A stretch of DNA of 64,000 nt from contig CAVSFZ010000028.1 of assembly GCA_963727235.1 (NCBI GenBank), positions 62,001 to 126,000 on the forward strand, given 5' to 3'. The position numbers were made by a program, and so were the translations under genes. Below the pieces are notes generated by a model, which saw only the letters and a list, made by a program, of their open reading frames with translations, was not told the DNA's origin and did no database searches. Shown piece by piece: positions 51,782 to 60,731 of the stretch (the stretch's first letter is position 1; each line of letters begins with the position of its first letter). The DNA comes from CAVPTL01 sp963727235. GTDB taxonomy: Bacteria > Actinomycetota > Thermoleophilia > Gaiellales > JAICJC01.

Positions 51782-52599
51782 TCTTCGACATCCATTGCTT
51801 GAGGGGTGGAGCGCACGCCGATTGAACCACGCACGGTGGCGATCACGGCGGCACATGCGAACGTGATCAGGGTGATCAGCATGACTCCCACCGCGATCGC
51901 GTTGACCTCCGGCGTGACCGAGATCCTGATCAAGCCGAGCAGCAGCACCGGCAGCGTCTCGGCGTTGGTGCCGCCCAGGAACAGCGAGGTGACGACGTCG
52001 TCGAAGCTGAATGACAGCGTCAGCAGCACCGCCACCAGGATCGCCGGGGCGAGCAGCGGGAACGTGACCCGCTGGAACACCCGCCGCGGCGACGCACCGA
52101 GATCGGTGGCGGCCTCTTCCAGCGAGATCGGCAGGGTGGCCAGCCGAGCCTGGATCACCACCGTTGCGTACGCCGAGTTGAACACCACGTGCCCGATCAC
52201 GATCGCGGTCACGCCCAGCTCGAAGTGCAGCCGGCGGACGAAGATGAAGAGCGCGGTGGCCAGCACCACCTCGGGCAGCACGATACGCATGTAGGTGGTC
52301 GCGTCCAGCGCCCGCCGCGACCACACCCGGGCGTTGCGGGCCCACAGGCTGGCCGCCACCGCGATCGCGACCGAGATCAGGCTGGAGGCGATGGCGACCT
52401 TGGCGCTGGTGATGAAGTCGGTGCGAATCCGCTCGTCGCCGAGGGCTTTGGCATACCACTTGGTGGTGAAGCCTCCCCAGCTCACCAGGAACTTGTCGGC
52501 GTTGACCGAGTTGATCACCACGATCACGATCGGCAGGTACAGGAACAGGAACACCAGCACCGTGAACGCCGAGACCATCGAGGGCAGCCGTCGCACCAT
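51778..52599 (-). CDS. ABC transporter permease, PotC-type
   Basis: A 273-residue inner-membrane permease with six predicted helices. VFLFLYLPIVIVVINSVN is the typical PotC first helix, and EEAATDLGASPRRVFQRVTFPLLAPAI is the EAA loop that contacts the ATPase. ATG at 52599 shares one base with the PotB stop codon. Part of the PotB-PotC-PotA set. Confidence 0.92.
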   Translation of the reverse strand: MVRRLPSMVSAFTVLVFLFLYLPIVIVVINSVNADKFLVSWGGFTTKWYAKALGDERIRTDFITSAKVAIASSLISVAIAVAASLWARNARVWSRRALDATTYMRIVLPEVVLATALFIFVRRLHFELGVTAIVIGHVVFNSAYATVVIQARLATLPISLEEAATDLGASPRRVFQRVTFPLLAPAILVAVLLTLSFSFDDVVTSLFLGGTNAETLPVLLLGLIRISVTPEVNAIAVGVMLITLITFACAAVIATVRGSIGVRSTPQAMDVEE

Positions 52600-53504
52600 C
52601 AGGTCACGTCCTCGACCCGCGAGAGACCCGACCTGGCGACCACCAGGAACAGCGTCACCACCGCCATCATCGTCATCGCCAGGGCGGCGCCGAACGGGTA
52701 GTCACCGACCTGGAAGAACTGATCGGCGATCACGTTGCCGTACATCAGCGTCTTGCCTCCGCCGAGGATGCTGGGAATCACGTACTCCCCGGTGGCGGGC
52801 ACGCCCACCAGGATGCAGCCGGCGATCACCCCGGGCATGGACAGCGGCAGCGTCACCCGCCTGAACGCTCGCCGGCTGGAGGCGCCGAGATCGGAGGCGG
52901 CCTGCGTCAGGCCCGGGTCGATCCGCTCGAGCGAGACGAACAAGGGCAGGATCATCAGCGGCAGGTACGAGTAGAGGATGCCGATCCAGACGGCTGTGGG
53001 CGAGTAGAGCACGTTGAGCGAGCCGTGCGACAGGTGCAGGGCGTGCAGCACGTTCTCGACCGGGCCGCCGTTCTGCAGGAGGTTGACCCAGGCGTAGGTG
53101 CGCACCACGAAGCTCGTCCAAAACGGGATCATCACGCCGATCAGAAGCAGCGTCTGGGTGCGCCCCGTTTGCCGGCTGAGGGTGTAGGCCACCGGGTAGC
53201 CGATCACGAGGCACCCCAGCGTGGCGCCGAGTGACAGCAGGATCGACCGCACCACCGTGTGCACATACAGGCTGTGGTTGAGCTGGCGGTAGTTGTCCAG
53301 CGTCCAGCCGAAGTCGACCTCGAAGGTGATCATGTTCATCTGCCCGAACGAGTACAGCAGCAGGATCGAGAGCGGCGCGACGAAGAACAGGAGCGTCCAG
53401 CCGAACGTCGGCAGGGCGAGCAGGTGCCTGCTGCCCTTGCGGCCCCACGGCGACCGTCTGCGGCCCCCGGTGCTCGCTGCCCGGGGGGCGGGGCCGTCGG
53501 TCAC
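52599..53504 (-). CDS. ABC transporter permease, PotB-type
   Basis: A 301-residue inner-membrane permease. LALPTFGWTLLFFVAPLSILLLYSF is the first helix, WTSFVVRTYAWVNLLQNGG the conserved PotB stretch, and QAASDLGASSRRAFRRVTLPLSMPG the EAA loop. GTG at 53504. It is the first gene of a seven-gene operon (PotB, PotC, PotA, DUF1028, CocE, M20, HisC), with an IclR-type site 17 bases upstream. Confidence 0.92.
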   Translation of the reverse strand: MTDGPAPRAASTGGRRRSPWGRKGSRHLLALPTFGWTLLFFVAPLSILLLYSFGQMNMITFEVDFGWTLDNYRQLNHSLYVHTVVRSILLSLGATLGCLVIGYPVAYTLSRQTGRTQTLLLIGVMIPFWTSFVVRTYAWVNLLQNGGPVENVLHALHLSHGSLNVLYSPTAVWIGILYSYLPLMILPLFVSLERIDPGLTQAASDLGASSRRAFRRVTLPLSMPGVIAGCILVGVPATGEYVIPSILGGGKTLMYGNVIADQFFQVGDYPFGAALAMTMMAVVTLFLVVARSGLSRVEDVT

Positions 53505-53520
53505 GCGCCCGAGGGAGGCA

Positions 53521-53537
53521 GTTGTGGGATCCCCAAC
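53521..53537. promoter_or_regulatory. IclR-type operator candidate upstream of PotB operon
   Basis: Read on the minus strand, GTTGGGGATCCCACAAC fits GTTGG-N7-(G/A)CAAC and is itself nearly palindromic. A weaker plus-strand match starts at 53542. Located 17 bases before the PotB start. Confidence 0.6.
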
Positions 53538-53625
53538 ACGAGTTGGTTGATACCACAGGAGGCATCGCCGTTCAAGCGCGGTTCGGGGTTTACACCGCCT
53601 ATCGGCGTGTGGTAGGACTGCAACG

Positions 53626-55236
53626 GTGGTTGGCGAAATCGCAACTCACCGCGGCGACGCGGAGGCGCTCTCGTGCGGCGAGGCGCTGATCCACCTGCTG
53701 GAGCAGTACGGCGTCTCGACCGTGTTCGGCATCCCCGGTGTCCACACGCTGGAGGCCTACCGCGGGCTGACGCACTCGTCCATCCGCCACGTGTTGTGCC
53801 GCCACGAACAGGGCGCCGGCTTCGCCGCCGACGGCTGGGGACGGGTGAGCCGGGCGCCCGGGGTCTGCTTGGTGATCTCGGGGCCGGGCGTGACCAACGT
53901 GCTCACACCGGTCGGGCAGGCCCACCACGACTCCAAGCCGCTGCTGGTGATCTCGGGCGCGGTCTCGGCTGAGTCCCACGGCCGAGGACCGATCCATGAC
54001 CTCCCCGACCAGCGCGCACTCACCGCCGAGCTCACGGCCTTCAGCCACCGGATCGAGGATCCGCAGGAGCTGCCCGAGGTGCTGGCCCGCGCCTTCGAAG
54101 TGTTCGAGTGCGGCCGGCCCCGCCCCGTGCACATCGCCGTCCCCGTCGATGTGCTGTCCCAGGCCACTCCCCGGCTGCAGCGGATCGAGAGCGACCGCAC
54201 CCGGCCCCGGGCAGACGGCGCCGCGGTGGCCGAGGCAGCCGATCTGCTCGCGCACGCACACGCGCCCGTGATCCTGCTCGGCGGCGGCGCGGTGGATGCC
54301 GGGCCCGATGCGCTGCGGGTCGCGGAGCGCATCGGCGCGGCCATCGGCCTCACCATCAACGGGAAGGGCGCCGTCCCCTCCTCACACCCACTCTGTCTGG
54401 GCGCCGCGCTCTCGTTCCCACCGGTGTCCGACCTGATCCGCTCCGCCGACGTGGTGGTGGCGGCCGGAACCGAGTTCTCGGAGCTCGACTGGTGGGGCCT
54501 CGACCGGCCGCTTGCCCTCGAGGGGCGGCTGATCCGGATCGACATCGACGCCGCCCAGCTCCACACCCCCCATTCCGCCGACGTGGCGCTCCATGGCGAC
54601 AGCGCGCAGGTGCTCGCGGCCTTAGCCGACCGGCTGGCCGACGCCGGCTCCGGCGACTCATCCGCCGCCGAGGCACGGGTGGCCGCGGCGCTGGAGGCCG
54701 TCCGGTGGCCGGCCGACTTGACCGACCATCGCGCGCTGCTGGACGTGCTCGAGCATGCGCTTCCCGCCGATCGCATCGTCACCGCCGACTCCACCCAGCC
54801 GGCGTATGCCGCCAACCACATGCTCGCCGTCGAACGCCCCCGCTCCTGGATGATGCCGGTCGGCTTCGGCACGCTCGGCTGTGCCCTGCCGATGGCAATC
54901 GGCGCCAAGCTCGCTGCCCCCGACCGGCCGGTGGCCTGCCTGGCCGGCGACGGCGGCATCCTGTTCACGCTGCAGGAACTCGCAACGGCACGTGACCTGG
55001 GCCTGGCGCTGCCGATTATCGTCTGGAACAACGACGGCTACGGCGAGATCTCCGACTCGATGCGGCGAGACGGGATCGAGCCGATCGGCACCGATGCAAG
55101 CGCCCACGATCTGGTCGCGATCGCCCGCGGTTTCGGCTGTGAGGCGGCAACGACGCGGTCGATGGACGAGGCCTCGAGCCTGATCACAGCGGCCCTCGCG
55201 GGAAACCGGCCGACGGTGATCGAGGTACGGCCGTGA
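53626..55236 (+). CDS. thiamine-pyrophosphate-dependent enzyme (acetolactate synthase/benzoylformate decarboxylase family)
   Basis: A 536-residue ThDP enzyme. FGIPGVHTLEAYRGL (pyrimidine-domain start), catalytic Glu61 in CRHEQGAGFAADGWGR, central FAD/nucleotide-like domain (VILLGGGAVDAG), and the ThDP-binding C-terminal GDGGILFTLQELATARDLGL with NNDGYGEI. A regulatory subunit is absent, so a catabolic decarboxylase or carboligase is more likely than acetolactate synthase. GTG at 53626 is three bases before an IclR-type site, which overlaps the first codons. Its stop overlaps the gamma-glutamyltransferase start. Confidence 0.9.
   Translation: MVGEIATHRGDAEALSCGEALIHLLEQYGVSTVFGIPGVHTLEAYRGLTHSSIRHVLCRHEQGAGFAADGWGRVSRAPGVCLVISGPGVTNVLTPVGQAHHDSKPLLVISGAVSAESHGRGPIHDLPDQRALTAELTAFSHRIEDPQELPEVLARAFEVFECGRPRPVHIAVPVDVLSQATPRLQRIESDRTRPRADGAAVAEAADLLAHAHAPVILLGGGAVDAGPDALRVAERIGAAIGLTINGKGAVPSSHPLCLGAALSFPPVSDLIRSADVVVAAGTEFSELDWWGLDRPLALEGRLIRIDIDAAQLHTPHSADVALHGDSAQVLAALADRLADAGSGDSSAAEARVAAALEAVRWPADLTDHRALLDVLEHALPADRIVTADSTQPAYAANHMLAVERPRSWMMPVGFGTLGCALPMAIGAKLAAPDRPVACLAGDGGILFTLQELATARDLGLALPIIVWNNDGYGEISDSMRRDGIEPIGTDASAHDLVAIARGFGCEAATTRSMDEASSLITAALAGNRPTVIEVRP
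53629..53645. promoter_or_regulatory. IclR-type operator candidate overlapping the ThDP-enzyme start
   Basis: GTTGGCGAAATCGCAAC fits GTTGG-N7-GCAAC exactly. It covers codons 2-7 of the ThDP-enzyme gene, which would be unusual for a leadered transcript. Confidence 0.6.
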
Positions 55237-56876
55237 CCGCGAGGAGATACGAACACGGCGCTGTCGCGGCCGGACACATCCGCGAGGTCGAGGCCGGCGA
55301 GCGCATGCTCGCGCAGGGCGGAAACGCGATCGATGCGGTGGTCGCGGCGGCATTCACCGGGTTCGTGGTGGAGCCTGTCAGCTGCGGCCTGGGCGGCTAT
55401 GGGCACCTCTCGATGTTTCTGGCCGACGGCGGCCGGTTCGTCACCGTCGACCATGGGCCGCGCGCACCGGGCGCCTCCCGCGCAGACATGTTCGAGCTGG
55501 CCGATGCCTACGACGGCGGCGACTACGACTGGCCGCAGGTGGTAGGACGGCGAAACGAGGTCGGGGCGCTGGCAACCGCAGTGCCGGGGGCGGTCGCCGG
55601 GCTGTGCGCGGCCCACGAGCAGGCCGGGCGGCTGCCGCTGGCGCAGGTGCTCGAACCGGCCATCGAGGCGGCCGATGCCGGCCTCGAGGTGGCCTGGAAC
55701 GTCGTCCTGGCGACCGTCTCACGGCTCCCGGAGATCCGCGAGATCCCGTCGGCGGCGGCCTTTCTGCTGGACGGCGGCGATCCGCTCACCCACGATCCCT
55801 ACTTCCGCCCCACCCGCCGGCTGGACACCAGCGCCCTGGCGGCGACCCTGCGCGCTGTCGCCGCCCAGGGCCCGGGAGGCTTTCACGGCGGAGCGGCGGC
55901 GCGGGCGATCGAAGCCGAGGTGGCGCGCGGCGGCGGCATCCTGACCGCGGCTGACATCGAGGGCTACCGGCCCAAGATCATGCACGAGTCACCGGCGAGC
56001 TTCCGGGGTGTGGAGTACGTCACCGCCAACGACCAGGTCGGCTACGAGGTGCTCAACCTGCTCGATCAGTTCCCGGCTGCAGCGCCGGGCAGCGCGGAGT
56101 TCTATCACCTGATGGCCGAGGCGTTCGGGCACGCATTCGTCGACAACGTGGTGTGGTTCGGCGACGACGAACACGTCGAGAGCCCGCTGGCGGGGCTGGC
56201 CGGCCGGGAGTTCGCCCAGGCGCGGGCGGCGGACATCCGGCTCGACCGCGCCGCCCCCAGGCCGATCACCGCTGCCGACCCCCGGCCGTTCGATCTGGGC
56301 GCCAAGAGCCCCGGCACGACCCAGATGACCGCGGCCGATGTCGACGGCAACGTGGCGGCGCTGATCACGACGGTGGGACACGACTTCGGCTCGCTGGTGT
56401 ACGTCGCGGAGGTGGGCTGTTTCCTCAACAGCTCGATGGTCAACTACGACCCTCGGCCCGGCCGGGGCAACTCGATCGCCCCGGGCAAGATGCCCTACTT
56501 CGCCGTGCCCAGCATCGTCGCGGCCCGCGACGGCAGAGCGGTCTACGGGGCGTGTGGCTCCGGCGGGTACCGGATCCTGAGCGGGGTCGTGCACGCGTTC
56601 GTCCACGCGGTCGATTTCGACATGCCGGTGGACGCGGCGGTGGCGGCCCCGCGCGTCTACTGCCAGGGGCAGGAGACATTCGTGGACGACCGCATCCCCG
56701 CAGCTGTGCGCGATCGGCTGACAGAGCTCGGGCACACCGTGGTCGCAGAGGCGTCGCTTCCCGGGGCGGAGCCGTTCGCGCGTGTGAGCGCGGTGGCGGT
56801 GGCCCATCCGGCGGACGGGGTGGTGTGCACCTCCGCGTCCGACCCGCCGTGGAGCACTGCGGCAGGCGGATGTTGA
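55233..56876 (+). CDS. gamma-glutamyltransferase family protein (Ntn-hydrolase)
   Basis: A 547-residue GGT-family proenzyme. GNAIDAVVAAAFTGFVVEPVSCGLGGYG is the family N-terminus; the autocleavage/nucleophile Thr is at about 362 in SPGTTQMTAADVDGNVAAL; small-subunit parts are FGSLVYVAEVGCFLNSSMVNY and GACGSGGYRIL. No N-terminal signal is seen, so it may act in the cytoplasm. GTG at 55233 overlaps the ThDP-enzyme stop. It cleaves or transfers a gamma-glutamyl or similar acyl group; it fits with the DUF1028/M20 genes nearby. Confidence 0.92.
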   Translation: MTARRYEHGAVAAGHIREVEAGERMLAQGGNAIDAVVAAAFTGFVVEPVSCGLGGYGHLSMFLADGGRFVTVDHGPRAPGASRADMFELADAYDGGDYDWPQVVGRRNEVGALATAVPGAVAGLCAAHEQAGRLPLAQVLEPAIEAADAGLEVAWNVVLATVSRLPEIREIPSAAAFLLDGGDPLTHDPYFRPTRRLDTSALAATLRAVAAQGPGGFHGGAAARAIEAEVARGGGILTAADIEGYRPKIMHESPASFRGVEYVTANDQVGYEVLNLLDQFPAAAPGSAEFYHLMAEAFGHAFVDNVVWFGDDEHVESPLAGLAGREFAQARAADIRLDRAAPRPITAADPRPFDLGAKSPGTTQMTAADVDGNVAALITTVGHDFGSLVYVAEVGCFLNSSMVNYDPRPGRGNSIAPGKMPYFAVPSIVAARDGRAVYGACGSGGYRILSGVVHAFVHAVDFDMPVDAAVAAPRVYCQGQETFVDDRIPAAVRDRLTELGHTVVAEASLPGAEPFARVSAVAVAHPADGVVCTSASDPPWSTAAGGC

Positions 56877-56912
56877 ACAGCCGGAGTTCTCTGCTAGGTT
56901 GTACCAACCGTG

Positions 56913-56929
56913 GTTGGGAATGACGCAAC
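56913..56929. promoter_or_regulatory. IclR-type operator candidate upstream of the IclR gene
   Basis: GTTGGGAATGACGCAAC fits GTTGG-N7-GCAAC exactly and lies 16 bases before the ATG of the IclR gene, implying autoregulation. A shorter GTTGTACCAAC palindrome lies just before it at 56899. Confidence 0.65.
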
Positions 56930-56945
56930 CAAGTCGAAGGAAGCG

Positions 56946-57752
56946 ATGAACGCCGACGTTCGCAGCGAGCGGGAGACCAGTATTCGCCGCGGCGTTGAGA
57001 CGCTGCTGAGCCTCTCCAGTGATCAGGCGATCGCCGAGGGCGGCTTGGGGGTCACGCGGATCGCCGAGATACTCGGACGGGAGAAGAGCCAGGTGTCGCG
57101 CGCGCTCTCGACGCTGGCGGAGTACGGCCTGGTCGACCGCGACCCCGATACGCTCGCCTACCGGCTGGGCTGGCGCATCTTCGCCATGGCAAACCTCGCC
57201 GGCGAGCGTCGCCTGCTGGACTACGCCAAGCCGCACCTCGCCCGGCTCGTGTCCCAGTTCCAGGAGCGCGCCTACCTCTCGGTGCTGCAGGGGTCGGACA
57301 CGATCACGATCCTCTCCCACCAGTCGCCTCGCGCAGTCCAGGCGGTCGGCTGGGTCGGTCGCACCACTCCGGCCTACTGCACCTCTGTGGGAAAGGCGCT
57401 GCTGTTCGACCACAGCCGAGCCGAGCTGGGTCTCGTGTTCGCCGATGTCGAGTTCGCTCCGCTGGCACCGAACACTGCCAAGAATGTGGACGAGCTGGAA
57501 GCGATGATCGAGTCGGCCAGGGCAGTCGGCTATGCCACAGCCGACGAGGAGATGGAGCCGGGACTGGTCTCCGTCGGAGCTCCCGTGAGGGATCCACAGG
57601 GCAGGATCGTGGCGGCATTCAACGTGTCGGCACCAAAGTACCGGTTCGAGGCGGGTCTCGACCAGGTGGGCGCAGCGCTGGTCGCGGCCGCCGGTGAGCT
57701 GGGAGCGGCGCTGCGCGGCGAGCGGCCGGCCGACGTGGCCGAAGGTGGCTGA
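56946..57752 (+). CDS. IclR family transcriptional regulator
   Basis: A 268-residue IclR-type regulator. The winged HTH (about 10-80) contains GGLGVTRIAEILGREKSQVSRALSTLAEYGLVDRD, and the effector domain (about 90-265) has YLSVLQGSDTITILSHQSP, YCTSVGKALLFDH and GLVSVGAPVRDPQGRIVAAFNVSAP. ATG at 56946 has GAAGGAAG upstream; the earlier GTG at 56910 lies in the operator region. It is first in an operon with the MmgE/PrpD and acyl-CoA-dehydrogenase-like genes, and the recurring GTTGG-N7-GCAAC motif makes it the probable local regulator. Confidence 0.93.
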   Translation: MNADVRSERETSIRRGVETLLSLSSDQAIAEGGLGVTRIAEILGREKSQVSRALSTLAEYGLVDRDPDTLAYRLGWRIFAMANLAGERRLLDYAKPHLARLVSQFQERAYLSVLQGSDTITILSHQSPRAVQAVGWVGRTTPAYCTSVGKALLFDHSRAELGLVFADVEFAPLAPNTAKNVDELEAMIESARAVGYATADEEMEPGLVSVGAPVRDPQGRIVAAFNVSAPKYRFEAGLDQVGAALVAAAGELGAALRGERPADVAEGG

Positions 57753-59082
57753 GCGGGCCGCGCAGCCGGCGTCGGCGTCGACCACCGCCGAGCATGTGCT
57801 GTGGGAGTTCACGACCGGGCTGACGTGGGCCGAAGTGCCGGCCGAGGTGCAGCGCCGGCTGGCTTGGCTGACGCTCGATCTCGCCACGGTGTCGGTGGCG
57901 GCGCGCGACCTGCCGTCGGTCGCAATTGCCGCCGACTACGCCGGCAGCGTGCACGCGGGGATCGAAGCGACCGCCATGCTCGACGGTCGCGGACTGGCGG
58001 CGCCCGGGGCGGCGTTCGCCAACGGCGTGCTCGCCAACGCCCTGGACTTCGACGACGGCCACCGCATCACCAAGGGGCATCCGGGGGCGATCGTGATCCC
58101 GGCCGCGCTGGCCGCGGCCGAAAGTCGCGGGGCGAGCTGCGAAGAGTTTCTGCTGGCGGTCTTGATCGGCTACGAGGTCGCCATCCGGGCGGGGATCGAG
58201 CTGCACGGGCGGGAGGTCGAATATCACGCCTCGGGCGCGTGGGGCTCGCTCGGCGCCGCGGTCGCCTGCGCGCGGCTGTACGGGATGGATGCCGACCGCC
58301 TCGCGCACGCCGTCAACATCGCCGAGTACCACGCCCCGATCGCCCACATGTCGCGGGCGGTGACCGATCCGGCCATGACCAAGGACGCGGTCGGCTGGGG
58401 AGCGTTCATGGGCATGTCGGCGGCGCTGCTGGCCGAGGCCGGGTTCACCGGCCTGCGCAGTCAGGGCCTCGACGCGATGGACGTGGGGTCGCTCGGACGC
58501 GACTGGCGGCTGCTGGACATCTACGTCAAGCCGTATCCATGCTGTCGCTGGTCGCAGCAGGCGCTGGACGGAGCGCTCGCGCTTCTCCCAAGGCTCGGTG
58601 GCCGTGAGATCGCAGCGGTCGAGATCCACACCTTCGCGGCTGCCGACTGGCTTTCGACCCGGCGTCCGGAGACGACCGAGGAGATGCAGTACAGCATGGT
58701 GTGGCCGGTCGCGGTGGCGCTCTCCGCCGGGAGGTTCGGCGCAGCAGAGGCGCTGCCGTCAGCCGTCGATGCCCGGGCCGAGGCGATCGCGGGCACGACT
58801 CGAGTGGTGGTCGATCCGCAGCTGGACGCCGAGTTCCCGGCGCGGCGACTCTCCCGCCTGGTCGTCCGTGCGACCGACGGATCGGTATTCGACTCGGGCG
58901 TCGTGGAGGCGCCCGGCGAACCCGGGAGCGATGGCTGGGAGGGCGTGGTGGCCGCCAAGGCAGAGCACCACCTCGGCACCGGCCCCGTCTCGATCTCGGC
59001 CCCGCGGCCGCCGGTGGGAAACCTCGCCGGCCGTACCCTCGAACAGCTGATCGCCGTTCTCACCTTTGGAGTGGATCGATGA
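57745..59082 (+). CDS. MmgE/PrpD family protein (2-methylcitrate dehydratase-like)
   Basis: A 445-residue MmgE/PrpD protein. The N-terminal all-helical part has NGVLANALDFDDGHRITKGHPGAIVIPAALA, the substrate region typical of the family; the central AWGSLGAAVACARLYGMDADRLAHAVNIAE and KPYPCCRWSQQALDGAL (C-terminal Cys/His-type region) follow. It is a likely dehydratase or decarboxylase acting on a tricarboxylate- or itaconate-like acid. GTG at 57745 overlaps the IclR stop by eight bases; its own stop overlaps the next gene. Confidence 0.88.
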   Translation: MAERAAQPASASTTAEHVLWEFTTGLTWAEVPAEVQRRLAWLTLDLATVSVAARDLPSVAIAADYAGSVHAGIEATAMLDGRGLAAPGAAFANGVLANALDFDDGHRITKGHPGAIVIPAALAAAESRGASCEEFLLAVLIGYEVAIRAGIELHGREVEYHASGAWGSLGAAVACARLYGMDADRLAHAVNIAEYHAPIAHMSRAVTDPAMTKDAVGWGAFMGMSAALLAEAGFTGLRSQGLDAMDVGSLGRDWRLLDIYVKPYPCCRWSQQALDGALALLPRLGGREIAAVEIHTFAAADWLSTRRPETTEEMQYSMVWPVAVALSAGRFGAAEALPSAVDARAEAIAGTTRVVVDPQLDAEFPARRLSRLVVRATDGSVFDSGVVEAPGEPGSDGWEGVVAAKAEHHLGTGPVSISAPRPPVGNLAGRTLEQLIAVLTFGVDR

Positions 59083-60275
59083 CCGTCACCAACAGCGCCC
59101 CCGTCGACCTGGACACGCGACTCCTGCAGATCGAGGCGCTCGCGCCCGACTTCCGGGCACGCGCCCGCGGCTATGACGACGCCGCGGCCTTTCCCGCCGA
59201 GAACTTCGACGATCTCCGCTCGGCGGGGCTGCTGGCGCTGACGGCGCCCGCCGAGTACGGCGGCGATGATCTGTGGTGGGGCGCCAGCTACGAGGCCTAC
59301 TACCGTGCGATCGAGCGGCTGGCGCGGATCGACTCGTCCACGGCGCAGCTCCTGCAGGTGCACTCCCACGCGCTGGGATACATCTCGCGGCACGCGACCA
59401 AGACCCAGCTCGACGCGCTGCTGCCAGAGATCGTGGGCAAGGGGTTGCTGCTCGCGTCGGTCGGAAGCGAGACCAATCCCCGCGCAGCGAAGCCCGGCGA
59501 GTACACGTCGGAGCTCGTCCCGTCGGGTGACGGCTGGCGGCTGACCTGTCACAAATTCTTCGCTTCGCTGGGTCCGGCTGCCGATCACCTGCTGATCTGG
59601 GTGGCGGTGCCGGGCGAGCTGCCGTACCCCGAGCGCACCGTCACGGTGCTGGTACCGCGGCACGCGCCCGGGGTCGAGCTGATCGATCAGTGGGACGTGC
59701 TGGGCATGCGCCCGACCGTCAGCTGGGGCGTGAAGGTAACCGACCTCGAGCTGCCGGCGGAACTGGTGATCGGCGAGCCCGGGGACTGGACGCTGCGCGA
59801 CCCGCGCAGCTTCACGCTGGGATTCACCGCCAACCACGTCGGCTCGGCCCAGGCCGCCTTCGACGTGATCTGCGACTTCGTCCGGCAGCGCCCCTACCTG
59901 GCCGAGAGTGAGTTCACCCAGATCGCGATCGGCGACCTCTCGGCAGACATCTTCGGCGTGCGCTCGGCGCTGTACGAGGCGGCGCGGGCATGGGAGCAGG
60001 AGGACCCGGCGATCGCCGAGGCCCAGTCGCTCAAGGCTCTGCACCTGGCCAAGCGGGTGTTGCTCGACACCACCAGCCGGGGCTTCGACATCTGCGGCGC
60101 GCGGACGGCATTTCGGGACTACCCGCTGGAGCAGATGTACCGCGACGCCCGCACCTTCACGCTGCACTTCCGCGATGAGATCAACACCCGCGAGCTCGGC
60201 AAGGCGATCATCGCCGACCGCTTCTCGCTCAAGGGCGGCGTCGACTCGTCGGTGATGTCACAGAGAAACGCCTGA
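59079..60275 (+). CDS. acyl-CoA dehydrogenase-like flavoprotein
   Basis: A 398-residue protein of the acyl-CoA dehydrogenase fold. ENFDDLRSAGLLALTAPAEYGG, an HSHALGYI helix, SVGSETNPRAA, LTCHKFFASLGPAADHLLIWV (flavin-binding strands), and a C-terminal ICGARTAFRDYPLEQMYRDARTF helix. The usual EGTxE catalytic/anchor loop is replaced by LHFRDEINTRELGK, so it may be a flavin monooxygenase-type relative rather than a true dehydrogenase. ATG at 59079 overlaps the MmgE stop as ATGA. It is the last gene of the IclR operon. Confidence 0.82.
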   Translation: MTVTNSAPVDLDTRLLQIEALAPDFRARARGYDDAAAFPAENFDDLRSAGLLALTAPAEYGGDDLWWGASYEAYYRAIERLARIDSSTAQLLQVHSHALGYISRHATKTQLDALLPEIVGKGLLLASVGSETNPRAAKPGEYTSELVPSGDGWRLTCHKFFASLGPAADHLLIWVAVPGELPYPERTVTVLVPRHAPGVELIDQWDVLGMRPTVSWGVKVTDLELPAELVIGEPGDWTLRDPRSFTLGFTANHVGSAQAAFDVICDFVRQRPYLAESEFTQIAIGDLSADIFGVRSALYEAARAWEQEDPAIAEAQSLKALHLAKRVLLDTTSRGFDICGARTAFRDYPLEQMYRDARTFTLHFRDEINTRELGKAIIADRFSLKGGVDSSVMSQRNA

Positions 60276-60731
60276 TCAGGCGAGCTCGAGCACCACGTAG
60301 GCGCCTTCCACCGTGACCGGCACGGTCTCTGCGGTGTACGGCCCCGGCTGGAGCCCCGGTCGCGGCGGCGACTGCTCCAGCTGCCCGCCGGGAACGACCT
60401 CGACCTTGTAGGCGCGCACCCGGCGACGGGCCGGGTCGAACCACGAGGCGCCGGTGCGCAGGTCGAACTCCCAGCCGTGCCAGGGACAGCGGATCATCTC
60501 CCCCGGGCGCGAGTACTCGTAGTCGCCGGGAAGGTCGGATGTCAGCTCGCCCACCTGCACGCCTTCGCACAGCGGGCCGCCCTGGTGGGGGCAGCGGTTG
60601 CGAATCGCCAGGTAGTCACCGGCGACGTTGAACACTCCGATCGAGCGGCCGTCGACCTCCACGATTCGGCGGGCTCCGGGCGGTAGCTCGTCGGTTGTGC
60701 AGACGACGTGTCGAGTGTGGTCTCTAGTCAC
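60276..60731 (-). CDS. Rieske [2Fe-2S] ferredoxin-like protein
   Basis: A 151-residue single-domain Rieske protein. Iron-sulfur ligands are Cys47-x-His49 (RCPHQGGPLCEG) and Cys82-xx-His85 (CPWHGWEFDLRTGAS). There is no oxygenase catalytic domain, so it may donate electrons to a separate oxygenase or to the acyl-CoA-dehydrogenase-like flavoprotein. GTG at 60731 overlaps the amidohydrolase stop by eight bases. Its stop abuts the convergent flavoprotein gene with no spacing. Confidence 0.9.
   Translation of the reverse strand: MTRDHTRHVVCTTDELPPGARRIVEVDGRSIGVFNVAGDYLAIRNRCPHQGGPLCEGVQVGELTSDLPGDYEYSRPGEMIRCPWHGWEFDLRTGASWFDPARRRVRAYKVEVVPGGQLEQSPPRPGLQPGPYTAETVPVTVEGAYVVLELA

Noticed and set aside
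55989..57887. 632-residue minus-strand open frame opposite the gamma-glutamyltransferase and IclR genes
   Set aside because: Opposite strongly supported genes, with composition of an antisense shadow and no conserved domain.
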